From Solirubrobacteraceae bacterium (lineage in GTDB: Bacteria; Actinomycetota; Thermoleophilia; Solirubrobacterales; Solirubrobacteraceae), in assembly GCA_031177685.1 (NCBI GenBank), contig JAPSGI010000007.1, forward strand, positions 124,001 to 188,000: a stretch of 64,000 bases of DNA. Reading direction: 5' to 3'. This document shows positions 1 through 7,645 of this stretch, one piece after another. Positions within the stretch are counted from its first letter, which is position 1; the number at the start of each line of letters is the position of its first letter. The notes beneath the pieces are model-generated. The model saw only the letters and a list, made by a program, of their open reading frames with translations. It was not told the origin of the DNA and made no database searches. Made by a program: the position numbers and the translations under genes.

Positions 1-650
1 AGGCGCACCGCGTCCACGGGCTCGGCGCCGGCCAGCAGCGAGCCGACCATGATCCCGGGGAAGGCGACCAGCCCGGTCGTCTTGGTCTGGTCGATCAGCG
101 GGATCATCCCCGAGCGCAGGCTGGAGCGGATCAGGGTCCGCGCCGCCTCGGTCGCGGTCGCCCCCAGGGCGAGGGTCGCCTCGATCTCGCGCGCGCGAGC
201 CGCGACCTCGTCACCCAGCCGGTTGAGCGCCACCGCCGAGGCGGTCATCGCGTTGCCGATCACGATCCCTCCGACGGGTACCAGGAAGCGCGCCTCCGGC
301 TCGAACACGCCCAGCGCCACGACGAGGCCCAGCGTGGACGCGCCCGCCAGCGACAGCGCGACCAGCAGTGGCCAGAACGCGCCCGGCACGCCGCGGGCGC
401 GGTGGCGGGCGGTCAGGGTGCCGACGAGAACCATGACCGCGATCAGCGCGAACACGAACACCAGGCGGTCGCTCTCGAAGATCAGCTCGATGACGAAGCC
501 CACCGCGGTCAGCTGGACGAACGCGCGGGCGGCGGCCACCGCGATCTCGCCCTCCAGGCGCGCGCGCTCCCACACCGACACGCCGATCGCCACCGCCACG
601 AGCGCCAGCGCGCCCGCCACCTCGGCGAGCCCGACCTCGGAGCCGCTCAT
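1..650 (-). CDS. FetB/YbbM-type ABC permease (3' end outside window)
   Basis: Integral membrane permease of an ABC system, in the UPF0014/FetB family linked in E. coli to iron export. About 216 residues are visible before the window edge. They are strongly hydrophobic and carry family-like stretches such as GNAMTASAVALNRLGDE and TKTTGLVAFPGIMVGSLLAG. The start is the ATG at 650-648, which overlaps the stop of the upstream ATPase gene by 4 bases (ATGA), so the two are translationally coupled. The ORF track misses it because the stop codon lies beyond base 1. The substrate is inferred from the family only. Confidence 0.85.
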   Translation of the reverse strand, partial: MSGSEVGLAEVAGALALVAVAIGVSVWERARLEGEIAVAAARAFVQLTAVGFVIELIFESDRLVFVFALIAVMVLVGTLTARHRARGVPGAFWPLLVALSLAGASTLGLVVALGVFEPEARFLVPVGGIVIGNAMTASAVALNRLGDEVAARAREIEATLALGATATEAARTLIRSSLRSGMIPLIDQTKTTGLVAFPGIMVGSLLAGAEPVDAVR

Positions 651-1273
651 GCCAGCCGGCCGTCCTCGATCCGGAACACCTCGTCGGCCAGGCGCTGGGC
701 CTGCCCCTCGTCGTGGGTGACCAGCACGTAGGAGAGTCCGAGCCGCCGGCGCAGGTCCAGCAGGGTCGCCTCCACCGCGTCGCGGGATGCGACGTCCAGC
801 GCCGACGTGGGCTCGTCCAGCAGCAGCACGCGCGGCTCCAGCGCCAGCGCGCGGGCCAGCATCACCCGCTGCTGCTCGCCCACCGACAGCCGACCGGCGT
901 CGCGCTCGGCGAAGCTCTCGTCCAGGCCGGCCAGGCGCAGGGCGCGCGGCACGTCCGCGGGCCGGCCCGCCAGCCGAGGGCCCAGCGCGACGTTCTCCGC
1001 GACGCTCCCCTCGCGCAGCGCCGGGAGCTGCGGCACGAGCCCGACCTCCCGTCGCAGGTCGAGCACGTCGCGCTCGCGCACGTCGGCGCCGCCGTAGAGG
1101 ACGGCGCCCGCGTCGGGGTCCATGAGCCGGTTGAGCAGCCGCAGCAGCGTGGACTTCCCGGAGCCCGACGGACCGGCCACGCAGCTGGCCCCGTCCGCCA
1201 GCCGCACGCTGAGGCCGTCCAGCACCGTGCGCCCGCCCCGGCGGGCTGTCACGTCGCGCAACTCGAAGGGCAC
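647..1273 (-). CDS. FetA/YbbL-type ABC transporter ATP-binding protein
   Basis: Cytoplasmic ATPase that should power the FetB-like permease encoded immediately downstream. The 208-residue protein has a complete ABC set in order: Walker A GPSGSGKST (about residues 35-43), signature LSVGEQQR, Walker B VLLLDEPT and a switch histidine in LVTHDE. Length is normal for a stand-alone ABC ATPase of this family. The GTG start lies 6 nt behind a GATAAT box, so the mRNA is probably leaderless. Metal export is a family-based inference; the genome context beyond base 1 is unseen. Confidence 0.88.
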   Translation of the reverse strand: MPFELRDVTARRGGRTVLDGLSVRLADGASCVAGPSGSGKSTLLRLLNRLMDPDAGAVLYGGADVRERDVLDLRREVGLVPQLPALREGSVAENVALGPRLAGRPADVPRALRLAGLDESFAERDAGRLSVGEQQRVMLARALALEPRVLLLDEPTSALDVASRDAVEATLLDLRRRLGLSYVLVTHDEGQAQRLADEVFRIEDGRLA

Positions 1274-1279
1274 CGCGGG

Positions 1280-1285
1280 ATTATC
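1280..1285 (-). promoter_or_regulatory. -10 box GATAAT of the FetAB-like operon
   Basis: On the minus strand GATAAT is followed by 6 nt and then the GTG start at 1273. This spacing would put the transcription start on or next to the start codon. No clear -35 box is seen. Confidence 0.5.
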
Positions 1286-1299
1286 TCGGCGCCGGCCGC

Positions 1300-1305
1300 T
1301 ACCGT
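1300..1305 (+). promoter_or_regulatory. -10 box TACCGT of the J-domain gene
   Basis: TACCGT is followed by 9 nt and the ATG at 1315. It fits the window-wide TANNNT pattern of predicted leaderless genes, and it argues against the TTG at 1306 used by the ORF track. Confidence 0.4.
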
Positions 1306-1314
1306 TTGACCGGC

Positions 1315-2568
1315 ATGAGCGAGATCCTCGACGTCGAGCAGGCCCTGCTGCTGCTGGAGCTCGAGCCGCCCTTCGACCAGCGGGCGGTCCAGCTGGCGCG
1401 CCGGCGCCAGGCCAAGCGCTGGCACCCGGACCTCGCGCCGGCCGGCAAGCAGGTCGAGCACGAGCGCCACCTGAAGGCGATCAACCGCGCCGCCGACCAG
1501 CTGGAGTCGCTGGCCGAGGGCTCGCGGGGCGGTCGCGTCTCCGCCAACGCGGTGCGCGCCAGCGCCGCCGCCGCGCGCGCGGCCCGCGCCGAGGCGGGGC
1601 GCCGCGCCTACGAGGCCGAGCAGCGGGCGCGCGAGCACGCCGCCGAGCGCGAGCGCCACGACCCGTTCGGCGACCGCGTCCCGGACCACTCCGTCGTCCA
1701 CCGCTACGCACGCTGCCTCTCCTATCCCGAGTGGGGCGTGGGCAGCGTCACCGGCATCTTCTTTTCCGGCGAGGGCGACGACGTGCAGCAGTGGGCGCGC
1801 ATGAAGTTCCAGGTCGGCGTGCGCACCGTCCCCGCCGGCTCCCTGCAGTTCGTGGACTTCTCCAAGCCCGACGCGGGCGCCGACCGCGTCCAGCGCTTCA
1901 TGACGGCCGCCCAGCACGCGATGGCCGAGGGCGACTTCCCGCTCGCCGCGCAGCGCCTGGTCTACGCCCGCGACGCCGAGCCCGCCAACGCGGCGGTGCT
2001 GCGGCTGATGACGGTGGCCTTCTGGCAGGCGGGCAACCTCCCGGCCGCCGCCCGCGCGATGCGCGACTGGGCACGGGTGGAGGGCGAGCGCCCCACCCCC
2101 CACCGCTACGCCTCGCGCATCTACGAGGACATGGGAGCGATCCCGCTCGCCGCCGAGGCGGCCGACCGCGCCGCCGCCCGCGCGCCGCGCGACGCCTCGG
2201 CGTGGGAGCGCGTGGGGCGCATGCGGCTGCGGCTGATGGAGCGCCGGGGCGCGCTGGAGGCGCTGGAGCGCGCCCGCGAGCTCGGCCCCACCGTCGAGGG
2301 CCTGCTCGACCTCGCGCTCGCGCGCCAGCTGTCCGGCGACGTGGGCGGCGAGGTCTCGGCCTGCCATGACGCGACGCTGCTGGACGCGGACTCCGCCGAG
2401 GCCTGGGCGCGCTACGCGCATGCCCTGGCCCGCACGGACCGCGTCTCCGAGGCGATCGCCGCCTGCGAGCGCGCGCTGGCGGTCGGACCGGACGCCGAAG
2501 TCGACACGCTGCTCGCGCACCTGCGCGAGGTCGAGGCGCGCGTGCTCCCGCAGAGCGCCGCCGCCTGA
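1315..2568 (+). CDS. J-domain protein with C-terminal TPR-like repeats
   Basis: Probable DnaK co-chaperone or scaffold protein of 417 residues. The first 60 residues resemble a J-domain, with an HPD tripeptide at residues 37-39 (RWHPDLAP). A charged helical stretch follows, then a small globular segment (about 125-185) containing YPEWGVGSVTG, then alanine-rich helical pairs with TPR-like spacing (about 200-410). The ATG at 1315 is preferred over the upstream TTG because of the TACCGT box. Stop to next gene is 72 nt and contains GC-rich inverted sequence. The DnaK partner is inferred; no other chaperone gene lies nearby. Confidence 0.7.
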   Translation: MSEILDVEQALLLLELEPPFDQRAVQLARRRQAKRWHPDLAPAGKQVEHERHLKAINRAADQLESLAEGSRGGRVSANAVRASAAAARAARAEAGRRAYEAEQRAREHAAERERHDPFGDRVPDHSVVHRYARCLSYPEWGVGSVTGIFFSGEGDDVQQWARMKFQVGVRTVPAGSLQFVDFSKPDAGADRVQRFMTAAQHAMAEGDFPLAAQRLVYARDAEPANAAVLRLMTVAFWQAGNLPAAARAMRDWARVEGERPTPHRYASRIYEDMGAIPLAAEAADRAAARAPRDASAWERVGRMRLRLMERRGALEALERARELGPTVEGLLDLALARQLSGDVGGEVSACHDATLLDADSAEAWARYAHALARTDRVSEAIAACERALAVGPDAEVDTLLAHLREVEARVLPQSAAA

Positions 2569-2640
2569 TCGCGGGTTTCGCGCCCCTTCGCGCGGGCGAT
2601 CCTTCCATCACACGGAGGCACAGCGATCGGAGGGATTCTC

Positions 2641-2982
2641 ATGGCACGCGCACTGTCGATGGGTAGGCGAGACCGCGGCGAGGGCTCGGCGGTCGGCGAG
2701 GGAGCGCGGCGCGGGGCGTGGGGCCTCGCCCGGCTGGTGATGCTCGTCGCGTGGGGCGTGGCCGCGGTGCTCGTGGCCGGCATCCTGCTCGTCGTGCTGG
2801 AGGCGAACCCCGGCAACGCGATCGTCGAGGCCGTGACCGACGCGGCGCGCTGGCTGGCGGGCCCGTTCAAGGAGCTCTTCACGCTCGACAACGCGAAGAC
2901 GCAGACGGCGGTCAACTGGGGCATCGCCGCCGTGGCGTACCTGGCCGTCGCGAGCCTGGTGGCGCGGCTGCTGCGCCGGTAG
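2641..2982 (+). CDS. small membrane protein, two predicted TM helices
   Basis: A 113-residue protein I do not recognise. An Arg/Gly-rich N-terminus of about 30 residues is followed by a hydrophobic helix (LVMLVAWGVAAVLVAGILLVV), a polar loop of about 45 residues and a second helix (IAAVAYLAVASLVA) ending in RLLRR. A purine-rich Shine-Dalgarno sequence (ggaggg) lies about 6 nt before the ATG, unlike the leaderless genes around it. It sits alone between the J-domain gene and the ABC exporter, in the same direction. Confidence 0.6.
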   Translation: MARALSMGRRDRGEGSAVGEGARRGAWGLARLVMLVAWGVAAVLVAGILLVVLEANPGNAIVEAVTDAARWLAGPFKELFTLDNAKTQTAVNWGIAAVAYLAVASLVARLLRR

Positions 2983-2992
2983 CGCTTTGAAA

Positions 2993-2998
2993 TAGCTT
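2993..2998 (+). promoter_or_regulatory. -10 box TAGCTT of the ABC-2 exporter operon
   Basis: TAGCTT is followed by 6 nt and the ATG at 3005, so a leaderless transcript is predicted for the two-gene exporter operon. Confidence 0.45.
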
Positions 2999-3004
2999 TC
3001 CGGC

Positions 3005-3826
3005 ATGGCGCCGGAGGGCATCGAAACCGAACGGGTGGTCGGGGACGCGGGCGCGTCCGTGGACCCGGCCCTGCGCATCGACGACCTCGTCAAGCGCTAT
3101 CCGACCGGAACCGAGGCGCTGCGCTGCGTGTCGCTGGAGATCCAGGCCGGCGAGTTCTTCGGGCTGCTGGGGCCTAACGGCGCCGGCAAGTCGACGCTGA
3201 TCCACTGCGCCACCGGACTCGCCCAGCCGACCTCGGGATCGATCCGGATCTTCGGCAACGACGCGGTCGACCACTACGAGGCGGCCCGGCTGGCCGTCGG
3301 ACTGGCGCCGCAGGAGCTCAACCTGGACTGGTTCCTCACCGTCCACGAGACGCTCGACTACCACGGCGGCTACTTCGGGATGCGCCGCCGCGAGCGCCGC
3401 GAGCGCGCCGCCGAGCTGCTCGAGGCCTTCTCGCTGACCGACAAGCGCGACGAGCGCATCCGCACGCTGTCGGGAGGCATGAAGCGCCGGCTGGTCCTGG
3501 CCCGCGCGCTCATGCACCGCCCGCGCCTGCTGATCCTCGACGAGCCGACCGCCGGCGTGGACGTGGAGCTGCGCCTGGAGCTGTGGCACTACGTCCAGCG
3601 CATCAACGCCGAGGGGACCACGGTGCTGCTCACCACGCACTACCTCGAGGAGGCCGAGCAGCTGTGCGACCGCATCGCCTTCATCAACGAGGGCCAGATC
3701 GTCGCCACGGGCACCAGCGGCGATCTGGCCGCGGAGTTCGGCGTCAGCTCGCTGGAGGACGCCTACCTCGAGCTGGTCGGGCGCAAGGAGCTCTCGCGCG
3801 CCCATGTCGGAGTCGACGCTCCGTGA
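3005..3826 (+). CDS. ABC-2 type exporter ATP-binding protein
   Basis: ATPase subunit of an ABC-2 exporter, 273 residues. In order it has Walker A GPNGAGKST, the Q-loop region LAPQELNLDWFLTV, signature LSGGMKRR, Walker B LLILDEPTAGVD and the H-loop in TTHYLEEAEQ. An N-terminal extension of about 25 residues precedes the nucleotide-binding fold. Its stop overlaps the GTG start of the permease gene by 4 bases (GTGA). Sequence style is that of the YadG/CcmA-like ATPases that pair with a single permease to export lipids, polymers or drugs. The substrate cannot be told from sequence. Confidence 0.9.
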   Translation: MAPEGIETERVVGDAGASVDPALRIDDLVKRYPTGTEALRCVSLEIQAGEFFGLLGPNGAGKSTLIHCATGLAQPTSGSIRIFGNDAVDHYEAARLAVGLAPQELNLDWFLTVHETLDYHGGYFGMRRRERRERAAELLEAFSLTDKRDERIRTLSGGMKRRLVLARALMHRPRLLILDEPTAGVDVELRLELWHYVQRINAEGTTVLLTTHYLEEAEQLCDRIAFINEGQIVATGTSGDLAAEFGVSSLEDAYLELVGRKELSRAHVGVDAP

Positions 3827-4590
3827 CCCCGGGACAGATTCGCTTCCTCGCGCTCGTGCGGCGCGAGGTCAACCGCTTCATGAAGATCAAGCGCCAGACC
3901 GTCGGCGCGCCGCTGCTGGAGACGTTCCTCTACATCTCGGTCTTCGGCGCGGCGCTGGGGACCCGGATACGCGAGCTGCACGGCTTCGACTACGTCGTGT
4001 TCGTCATCCCCGGCCTGATCATGATGGCCTGGGCGATCAACGCCTTCACGAACAACTCCTCGTCGATCCTGCAGCAGAAGTTCCAGCGCGCGATCGACGA
4101 CCAGCTGTCCTCCCCCGCCTCGCCGCTGGAGCTGCTGCTCGCCTTCTCGCTGGGCGGCTTCGTGCGCGGGATGCTCGTGGCGCTGCTCACGTTCGGCGCG
4201 TCCGCCGTGCTGATCGGCGTCCCGGTGGAGCACGTGCTGGTCCTGCTGCCGGCGCTTGGGCTCGTGGGGTTCTTCTTCGCCCAACTCGGCGTGCTGATCG
4301 GCGTGCGGGCCGAGCAGTTCGACGACGTGTCGTTCGCCCAGACGTTCGTGCTCCAGCCGCTGATCTTCCTGGGCGGCGTCTTCTACTCGGCGTCGCTGCT
4401 GCCCGAGCCCTTTCAGACGCTGACCCACTTCAACCCCGTCTACTACATGATCGCGCTGGTGCGCTACGGCTTCCTCGGCTACTCCGAGGCCAACGTGGCG
4501 ATGTCGCTGGGACTGCTGACGCTGGCCACGCTCGCGCTGTTCGCGGTCAACTGGCGGCTGTTCGCGCGCGGCTACAAGCTGCGCGTTTGA
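3823..4590 (+). CDS. ABC-2 type exporter permease
   Basis: Membrane subunit of 255 residues with six predicted helices, partner of the overlapping ATPase. The GTG start at 3823 overlaps the preceding TGA stop. The ORF track begins at 3583, in sequence that is antisense-like relative to the ATPase frame and does not belong to this protein. Family features are the N-terminal amphipathic stretch before the first helix, the central PGLIMMAWAINAFTN region and the conserved C-terminal FLGGVFYSASLLP and HFNPVYYMIALVRYG segments of YadH-like permeases. Confidence 0.9.
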   Translation: MTPGQIRFLALVRREVNRFMKIKRQTVGAPLLETFLYISVFGAALGTRIRELHGFDYVVFVIPGLIMMAWAINAFTNNSSSILQQKFQRAIDDQLSSPASPLELLLAFSLGGFVRGMLVALLTFGASAVLIGVPVEHVLVLLPALGLVGFFFAQLGVLIGVRAEQFDDVSFAQTFVLQPLIFLGGVFYSASLLPEPFQTLTHFNPVYYMIALVRYGFLGYSEANVAMSLGLLTLATLALFAVNWRLFARGYKLRV

Positions 4591-4618
4591 GCGGCGCGGC
4601 GCGGGGCAGACGCGCCCC

Positions 4619-4747
4619 GTGCTCTTCGTGCGCAAGGAGCCCGGGCGCAAGGCGCAGGTCCGGTTCATGCCCGGCTGCCTGCTGTGGTCGCTGCTGATCT
4701 CCGTCGGCCTGACGATCCTGCTCAACGTGGCGCTGCGGGCGTTCTGA
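4619..4747 (+). CDS. 42-aa single-pass membrane protein
   Basis: Too short for the ORF track. From a GTG at 4619 it encodes a basic N-terminus (LFVRKEPGRKAQVRF) and one hydrophobic helix (CLLWSLLISVGLTILLNVAL). It lies 28 nt after the ABC-2 permease stop and 31 nt before nucS, in the same direction, so it may be the last gene of the exporter operon. No clear Shine-Dalgarno sequence is seen. Function unknown; support is the in-frame TM segment and the snug fit between its neighbours. Confidence 0.5.
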   Translation: MLFVRKEPGRKAQVRFMPGCLLWSLLISVGLTILLNVALRAF

Positions 4748-4766
4748 GCCCATCCGGCGGCGGCCG

Positions 4767-4772
4767 TAGATT
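4767..4772 (+). promoter_or_regulatory. -10 box TAGATT of nucS
   Basis: TAGATT is followed by exactly 6 nt and the GTG start at 4779, predicting a leaderless nucS mRNA. Confidence 0.5.
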
Positions 4773-4778
4773 GCGCGC

Positions 4779-5444
4779 GTGCGCCTCATCGTCGCCCGCT
4801 GCGAGGTCCGCTACACCGGCCGGCTGACCGCCGTGCTGCCCGAGGCGCTGCGGCTGGTGATGGTGAAGTCGGACGGGTCGGTGATGGTCCACGCCGACAC
4901 GGGCGGCTACAAGCCGAGCAACTGGATGACCGCCCCCACGGTGATCGAGGAGACGCCGGACGGGATGGTGGTGCGCAAGCTGCGGGGCGAGGACCGGCTG
5001 GAGATCCGCATCGCCGAGGTGGTGTCGGACTCCGAGCACGACATGGGCGAGGCCGCCGCGCTGGAGAAGGACGGCGTCGAGGCGCACCTGCAGGAGGCCC
5101 TGGCCGCGGCGCCGGAGTGGTGCGGCGAGGGCTTCCGGCTGGTGCGCCGGGAGTGGCCGACGGACATCGGGCCCGTCGACCTCATGTGCCGCGACTCCGA
5201 GGACGGCTGGATCGCCGTGGAGATCAAGCGCATCGGCACGATCGAGGCGGTCGAGCAGCTCACGCGCTACCTGGAGCGCATCCGCCGCGACCCCGCGATG
5301 GCGGACTGCCGCGGCATCCTGGCCGCCCAGTGCGTCAAGCCGCAGGCCCGCGTCCTGGCCGACTCGCGCGGGATCGCGTGGGTCGAGGTCGACCTCGACG
5401 TCCTGCGCGGCGAGCGCGAGCCCGACTTGACGCTGTTCGCCTAG
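4779..5444 (+). CDS. nucS: mismatch-specific endonuclease NucS
   Basis: NucS/EndoMS replaces MutS-MutL mismatch repair in actinobacteria and archaea by cutting both strands at mismatches. The 221-residue length is typical. The N-terminal half has the family sequence MRLIVARCEVRYTGRLTAVL and SYKP-like SGGYKPSNWM region. The C-terminal nuclease domain shows the acidic/lysine core (VDLMCRD, then WIAVEIKR). It ends in PDLTLFA, which resembles the QLxLF sliding-clamp-binding consensus. The stop codon overlaps that of the convergent luxR gene within CTAG. A near-copy of the last 25 nt recurs in the mosaic at 7621-7645. Confidence 0.93.
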   Translation: MRLIVARCEVRYTGRLTAVLPEALRLVMVKSDGSVMVHADTGGYKPSNWMTAPTVIEETPDGMVVRKLRGEDRLEIRIAEVVSDSEHDMGEAAALEKDGVEAHLQEALAAAPEWCGEGFRLVRREWPTDIGPVDLMCRDSEDGWIAVEIKRIGTIEAVEQLTRYLERIRRDPAMADCRGILAAQCVKPQARVLADSRGIAWVEVDLDVLRGEREPDLTLFA

Positions 5445-6592
5445 CTCGGTCCCGGGACCGGGCCGCCGCGCAGCGGCCGGCCGTCCTGGGCGCGATCCTC
5501 GTTGTCGCGCACGCGCGGCTCGTAGTGCGCGAAGAACACGCGGCCCACCAGCTCGCGGCGGCTGTTCACCCCGGTCTTCTCGAACACGCTCTTGAGGTGC
5601 TGCTGGACGGTGTGCGGAGAGACCGACAGCTCGTGCGCGATCTGCGTCGTGGAGTCGCCGCGCAAGACCAGCCGGGTCACTTCCTGCTCGCGCTCGGTCA
5701 ACCCGTAGGCCGCCATCAGCAGCGGCGAGATGCGCGCCGGATGCGCCGGCTCGACGATCACCGCCACGCGCCGCGCGCCGTCCGCCACCAGGGAGGCCCC
5801 GTGGAGCACCATCCAGCGCCCGCTGCGGGACAGCACCCGGGCCAGCGCGACCTCGCCGGCAGCGTCGCGACCCTCGGCCGTGCGCAGCGCGCGCCCCGCG
5901 ACCGCGAGAACCGAAGGAGGCAGCTGCTCGCGCGCCTCCCAGTCCCCGCCCGGCAGCTCCGCCAGCCAGCGCTCCACGCCCGGCGTGAGCGAGTCCACGC
6001 TCCAGTCCTCGCGCAGCACGACCAGGCCGGGCGCTTCGGGGCCCTCGGGGTCCGACGCCTCGCCCACCAGCAGTCCGCGGCGCGCGCCCTCGGCCAGATG
6101 GGGCGCCAGCGCGCGCAGGAACTCGCGCTCCTCGCGATCGAAGAGCGGCTGGCCCGGCTCGCGGTAGAGGCCCAGGACGCCCCACGGCTCGCCGTCGTGG
6201 GTGCGCAGAGCCAGCAGCAGCTCCTGCTCGGCGCCGTAGGGCTGGAGGATCTCGCGGTAGGAGAAGCTGCGCTCGGGCTGGCCGCCCGTCGCGTCGTGCA
6301 GCGTCGAGACGCCCTCGTCCGAGCGCGCGACGCCGGCGAGGTTGTGGAAGTCGTCGCCGTAGTACTCGTGGGCCAGCCACTCCGGCGGCAGCTCGCCCAG
6401 CATGCCGTGGTCGTGGTGGCTGGTGACCAGCAGCGACGCCGGGTCCAGCGTGAACCAGCACGGCGTCATGTAGTACGGCATCGCCGGGCGCACGGCGTCG
6501 CGGGCCTCGCACCAGAACGTCACGAGATCCAGGCCTTCCCCGGCCAGGGCGGCCACCCGGTCGTGCGCCCGCTCCCGCGCGTACGTGCCCAT
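5441..6592 (-). CDS. LuxR-family transcriptional regulator with GAF-like N-terminus
   Basis: A 383-residue regulator. The N-terminal two thirds look like a sensor domain (GAF-like, with MPYYMTPCWFTLD and ALRTHDGEPWGVLGLYREPG). The C-terminal domain is a LuxR helix-turn-helix: GLTEREQEVTRLVLRGDSTTQIA and SVSPHTVQQHLKSVFEKTGV. A tail of about 35 charged residues follows. The start is the ATG at 6592, 6 nt behind a TAGGAT box. It is transcribed divergently from the SnoaL-like/cupin pair across an 87-nt region with an inverted repeat, so regulation of that pair is plausible. The signal is unknown. Confidence 0.85.
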   Translation of the reverse strand: MGTYARERAHDRVAALAGEGLDLVTFWCEARDAVRPAMPYYMTPCWFTLDPASLLVTSHHDHGMLGELPPEWLAHEYYGDDFHNLAGVARSDEGVSTLHDATGGQPERSFSYREILQPYGAEQELLLALRTHDGEPWGVLGLYREPGQPLFDREEREFLRALAPHLAEGARRGLLVGEASDPEGPEAPGLVVLREDWSVDSLTPGVERWLAELPGGDWEAREQLPPSVLAVAGRALRTAEGRDAAGEVALARVLSRSGRWMVLHGASLVADGARRVAVIVEPAHPARISPLLMAAYGLTEREQEVTRLVLRGDSTTQIAHELSVSPHTVQQHLKSVFEKTGVNSRRELVGRVFFAHYEPRVRDNEDRAQDGRPLRGGPVPGPS

Positions 6593-6679
6593 GGGGTGAT
6601 CCTACGGCGTGCACGCAAGGCGGAAATACCACCTTTGTGGAATGGCGCCGCGCGCGGCCCGCCCCTAGCTTGGGCCTCC
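6593..6679. promoter_or_regulatory. divergent promoter region luxR / SnoaL-like gene
   Basis: 87 nt between divergent starts. It holds a minus-strand TAGGAT (6599-6604, 6 nt from the luxR start), a plus-strand TAGCTT (6666-6671, 8 nt from the ATG at 6680) and a 12-nt inverted repeat CCACCTTTGTGG at 6629-6640. The repeat is a candidate operator midway between the two promoters. Confidence 0.5.
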
Positions 6680-7027
6680 ATGAGAGCGACCACGCCCGAG
6701 GAGCTGGAGACGCTGCTGGAGGACGCCTTCGTGACGCGCGACCGCACGGCGGTGGCGTCCCTGTTCGAGGACGCGGCGGTCCTCGACGCCGAGCCGGGCG
6801 CCCCACCCGCGCGCGGGGGACCGCAGATCGCACAGCTCGCCAGCCGGATGTGGGAACGTGGTCGCGGCTACCTGGCCGAGCCGCGGCGCGTGCTGCAGGC
6901 GCGCGACACCGCGCTCGTCGTGTCGGATGGCGCGATCGGCGTGATGCGGCGCGCGAGCGACGGGAGCTGGCGCTACGCGATCGCTCTGCTGACCTTCGAA
7001 GACCCACGACGACAGGAGGAGCGATGA
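6680..7027 (+). CDS. SnoaL-like / DUF4440-type small protein
   Basis: A 115-residue protein with the profile of the NTF2-like fold: an N-terminal helix (PEELETLLEDAFVTRDRTAVASLFEDAAVL) and a sheet-rich C-terminus ending in GSWRYAIALLTFED. Members of this fold act as small enzymes, isomerases or ligand-binding proteins; no catalytic residue can be assigned. The ORF track buries it in a longer frame. The ATG at 6680 is chosen because it follows TAGCTT at 8 nt. Its stop overlaps the next start (ATGA), so it forms an operon with the cupin gene. Confidence 0.7.
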   Translation: MRATTPEELETLLEDAFVTRDRTAVASLFEDAAVLDAEPGAPPARGGPQIAQLASRMWERGRGYLAEPRRVLQARDTALVVSDGAIGVMRRASDGSWRYAIALLTFEDPRRQEER

Positions 7028-7512
7028 CCCCCGACACGACGCAGGAGCCAGTGGCGGTCCGCCGCGACGAGGGAGAGGCGCGCTGGTGGTTCGGCGGGCT
7101 GGCGGTGATCAAGGCCACCGCGGCCGACACCGGCGGCCAGATGGCGATCGTCGAGATGACCGAGCCGCCGGGGACCGAGGCGCCGCTGCACGTCCACCAC
7201 CGCGAGGACGAGGCGTTCTGGATCCTGGAGGGAAGTCTGACGCTGCAGGTCGGCGACGCGACGATCGAGGCCGGCGCGGGCGACTACGCGTTCGGGCCGC
7301 GTGGGATCCCGCACAAGTACACGGTCGGTCCCGAGGGGTGCCGGATGCTGTTCATCTGCACCCCCGCCGGGTTCGAGGACCTCGTGCGGGAGATGAGCGA
7401 GCCCGCGCCCGAGCGGACGCTGCCGCCGCAGGACGGCCCGCCGCCCGACATGGAGCGCGTCGCCGCGATCGCCCAGGCGCACGGCTGCGAGCTGCTCGAG
7501 GGAGGCGCTTGA
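7024..7512 (+). CDS. cupin-domain protein
   Basis: A 162-residue single-cupin protein. Cupin motif 1 is visible as PLHVHHREDEAFWILEGSLTLQVG and motif 2 as GDYAFGPRGIPHKYTV, giving the usual His/His/Glu/His metal set. A C-terminal extension of about 40 residues is Pro- and acid-rich (SEPAPERTLPPQDGPPPD). A strong Shine-Dalgarno sequence (aggaggag) precedes the ATG, which overlaps the SnoaL-like stop. The pair may act on one small metabolite under the divergent LuxR regulator; the substrate is unknown. Confidence 0.82.
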   Translation: MTPDTTQEPVAVRRDEGEARWWFGGLAVIKATAADTGGQMAIVEMTEPPGTEAPLHVHHREDEAFWILEGSLTLQVGDATIEAGAGDYAFGPRGIPHKYTVGPEGCRMLFICTPAGFEDLVREMSEPAPERTLPPQDGPPPDMERVAAIAQAHGCELLEGGA

Positions 7513-7519
7513 CGAGCTA

Positions 7520-7545
7520 GGCTCCCCGGCCATGGCCGGGGAGCC
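7520..7545. repeat. 26-bp perfect palindrome centred on a start codon
   Basis: The left arm GGCTCCCCGGCCA is followed directly by its exact reverse complement. The ATG of the mosaic relic (7532) is at the centre, and the TAGGCT -10 box (7518-7523) overlaps the left edge. A 26-bp version with one imperfect pair recurs at 9117-9142 before the intact crotonase gene. It may be a repressor operator or an RNA hairpin. Confidence 0.8.
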
Positions 7546-7645
7546 CGCCGTCCTCACCGAGCGCCGCGAGGAGGTCCTCCTCGTCACGCTCAACCGCCCG
7601 GACGCCCGCAACGCGGTCAAGCCCGACCTGACTCTGTTCGCCTAG
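7532..7645 (+). pseudogene. mosaic relic: echA 5' end joined to nucS 3' end
   Basis: A 37-residue open frame. From 7518 to 7620 the DNA matches the 5' end and promoter of the crotonase gene (9115-9217) at 99 of 103 positions. From 7621 to 7645 it matches the last 25 nt of nucS (5420-5444) at 23 positions, in frame and including the TAG stop. The product would be the crotonase N-terminus through NRPDARNAV fused to KPDLTLFA. It retains a TAGGCT box and ATG, so it could still be translated, and its TAG overlaps the possible GTG start of the MFS gene (TAGTG). Recombination scar or leader peptide are both open. Confidence 0.8.

Noticed and set aside
4722-7130. 802-aa minus-strand ORF
   Set aside because: Spans nucS, luxR and the SnoaL-like gene in wrong frames; no homology-like blocks.
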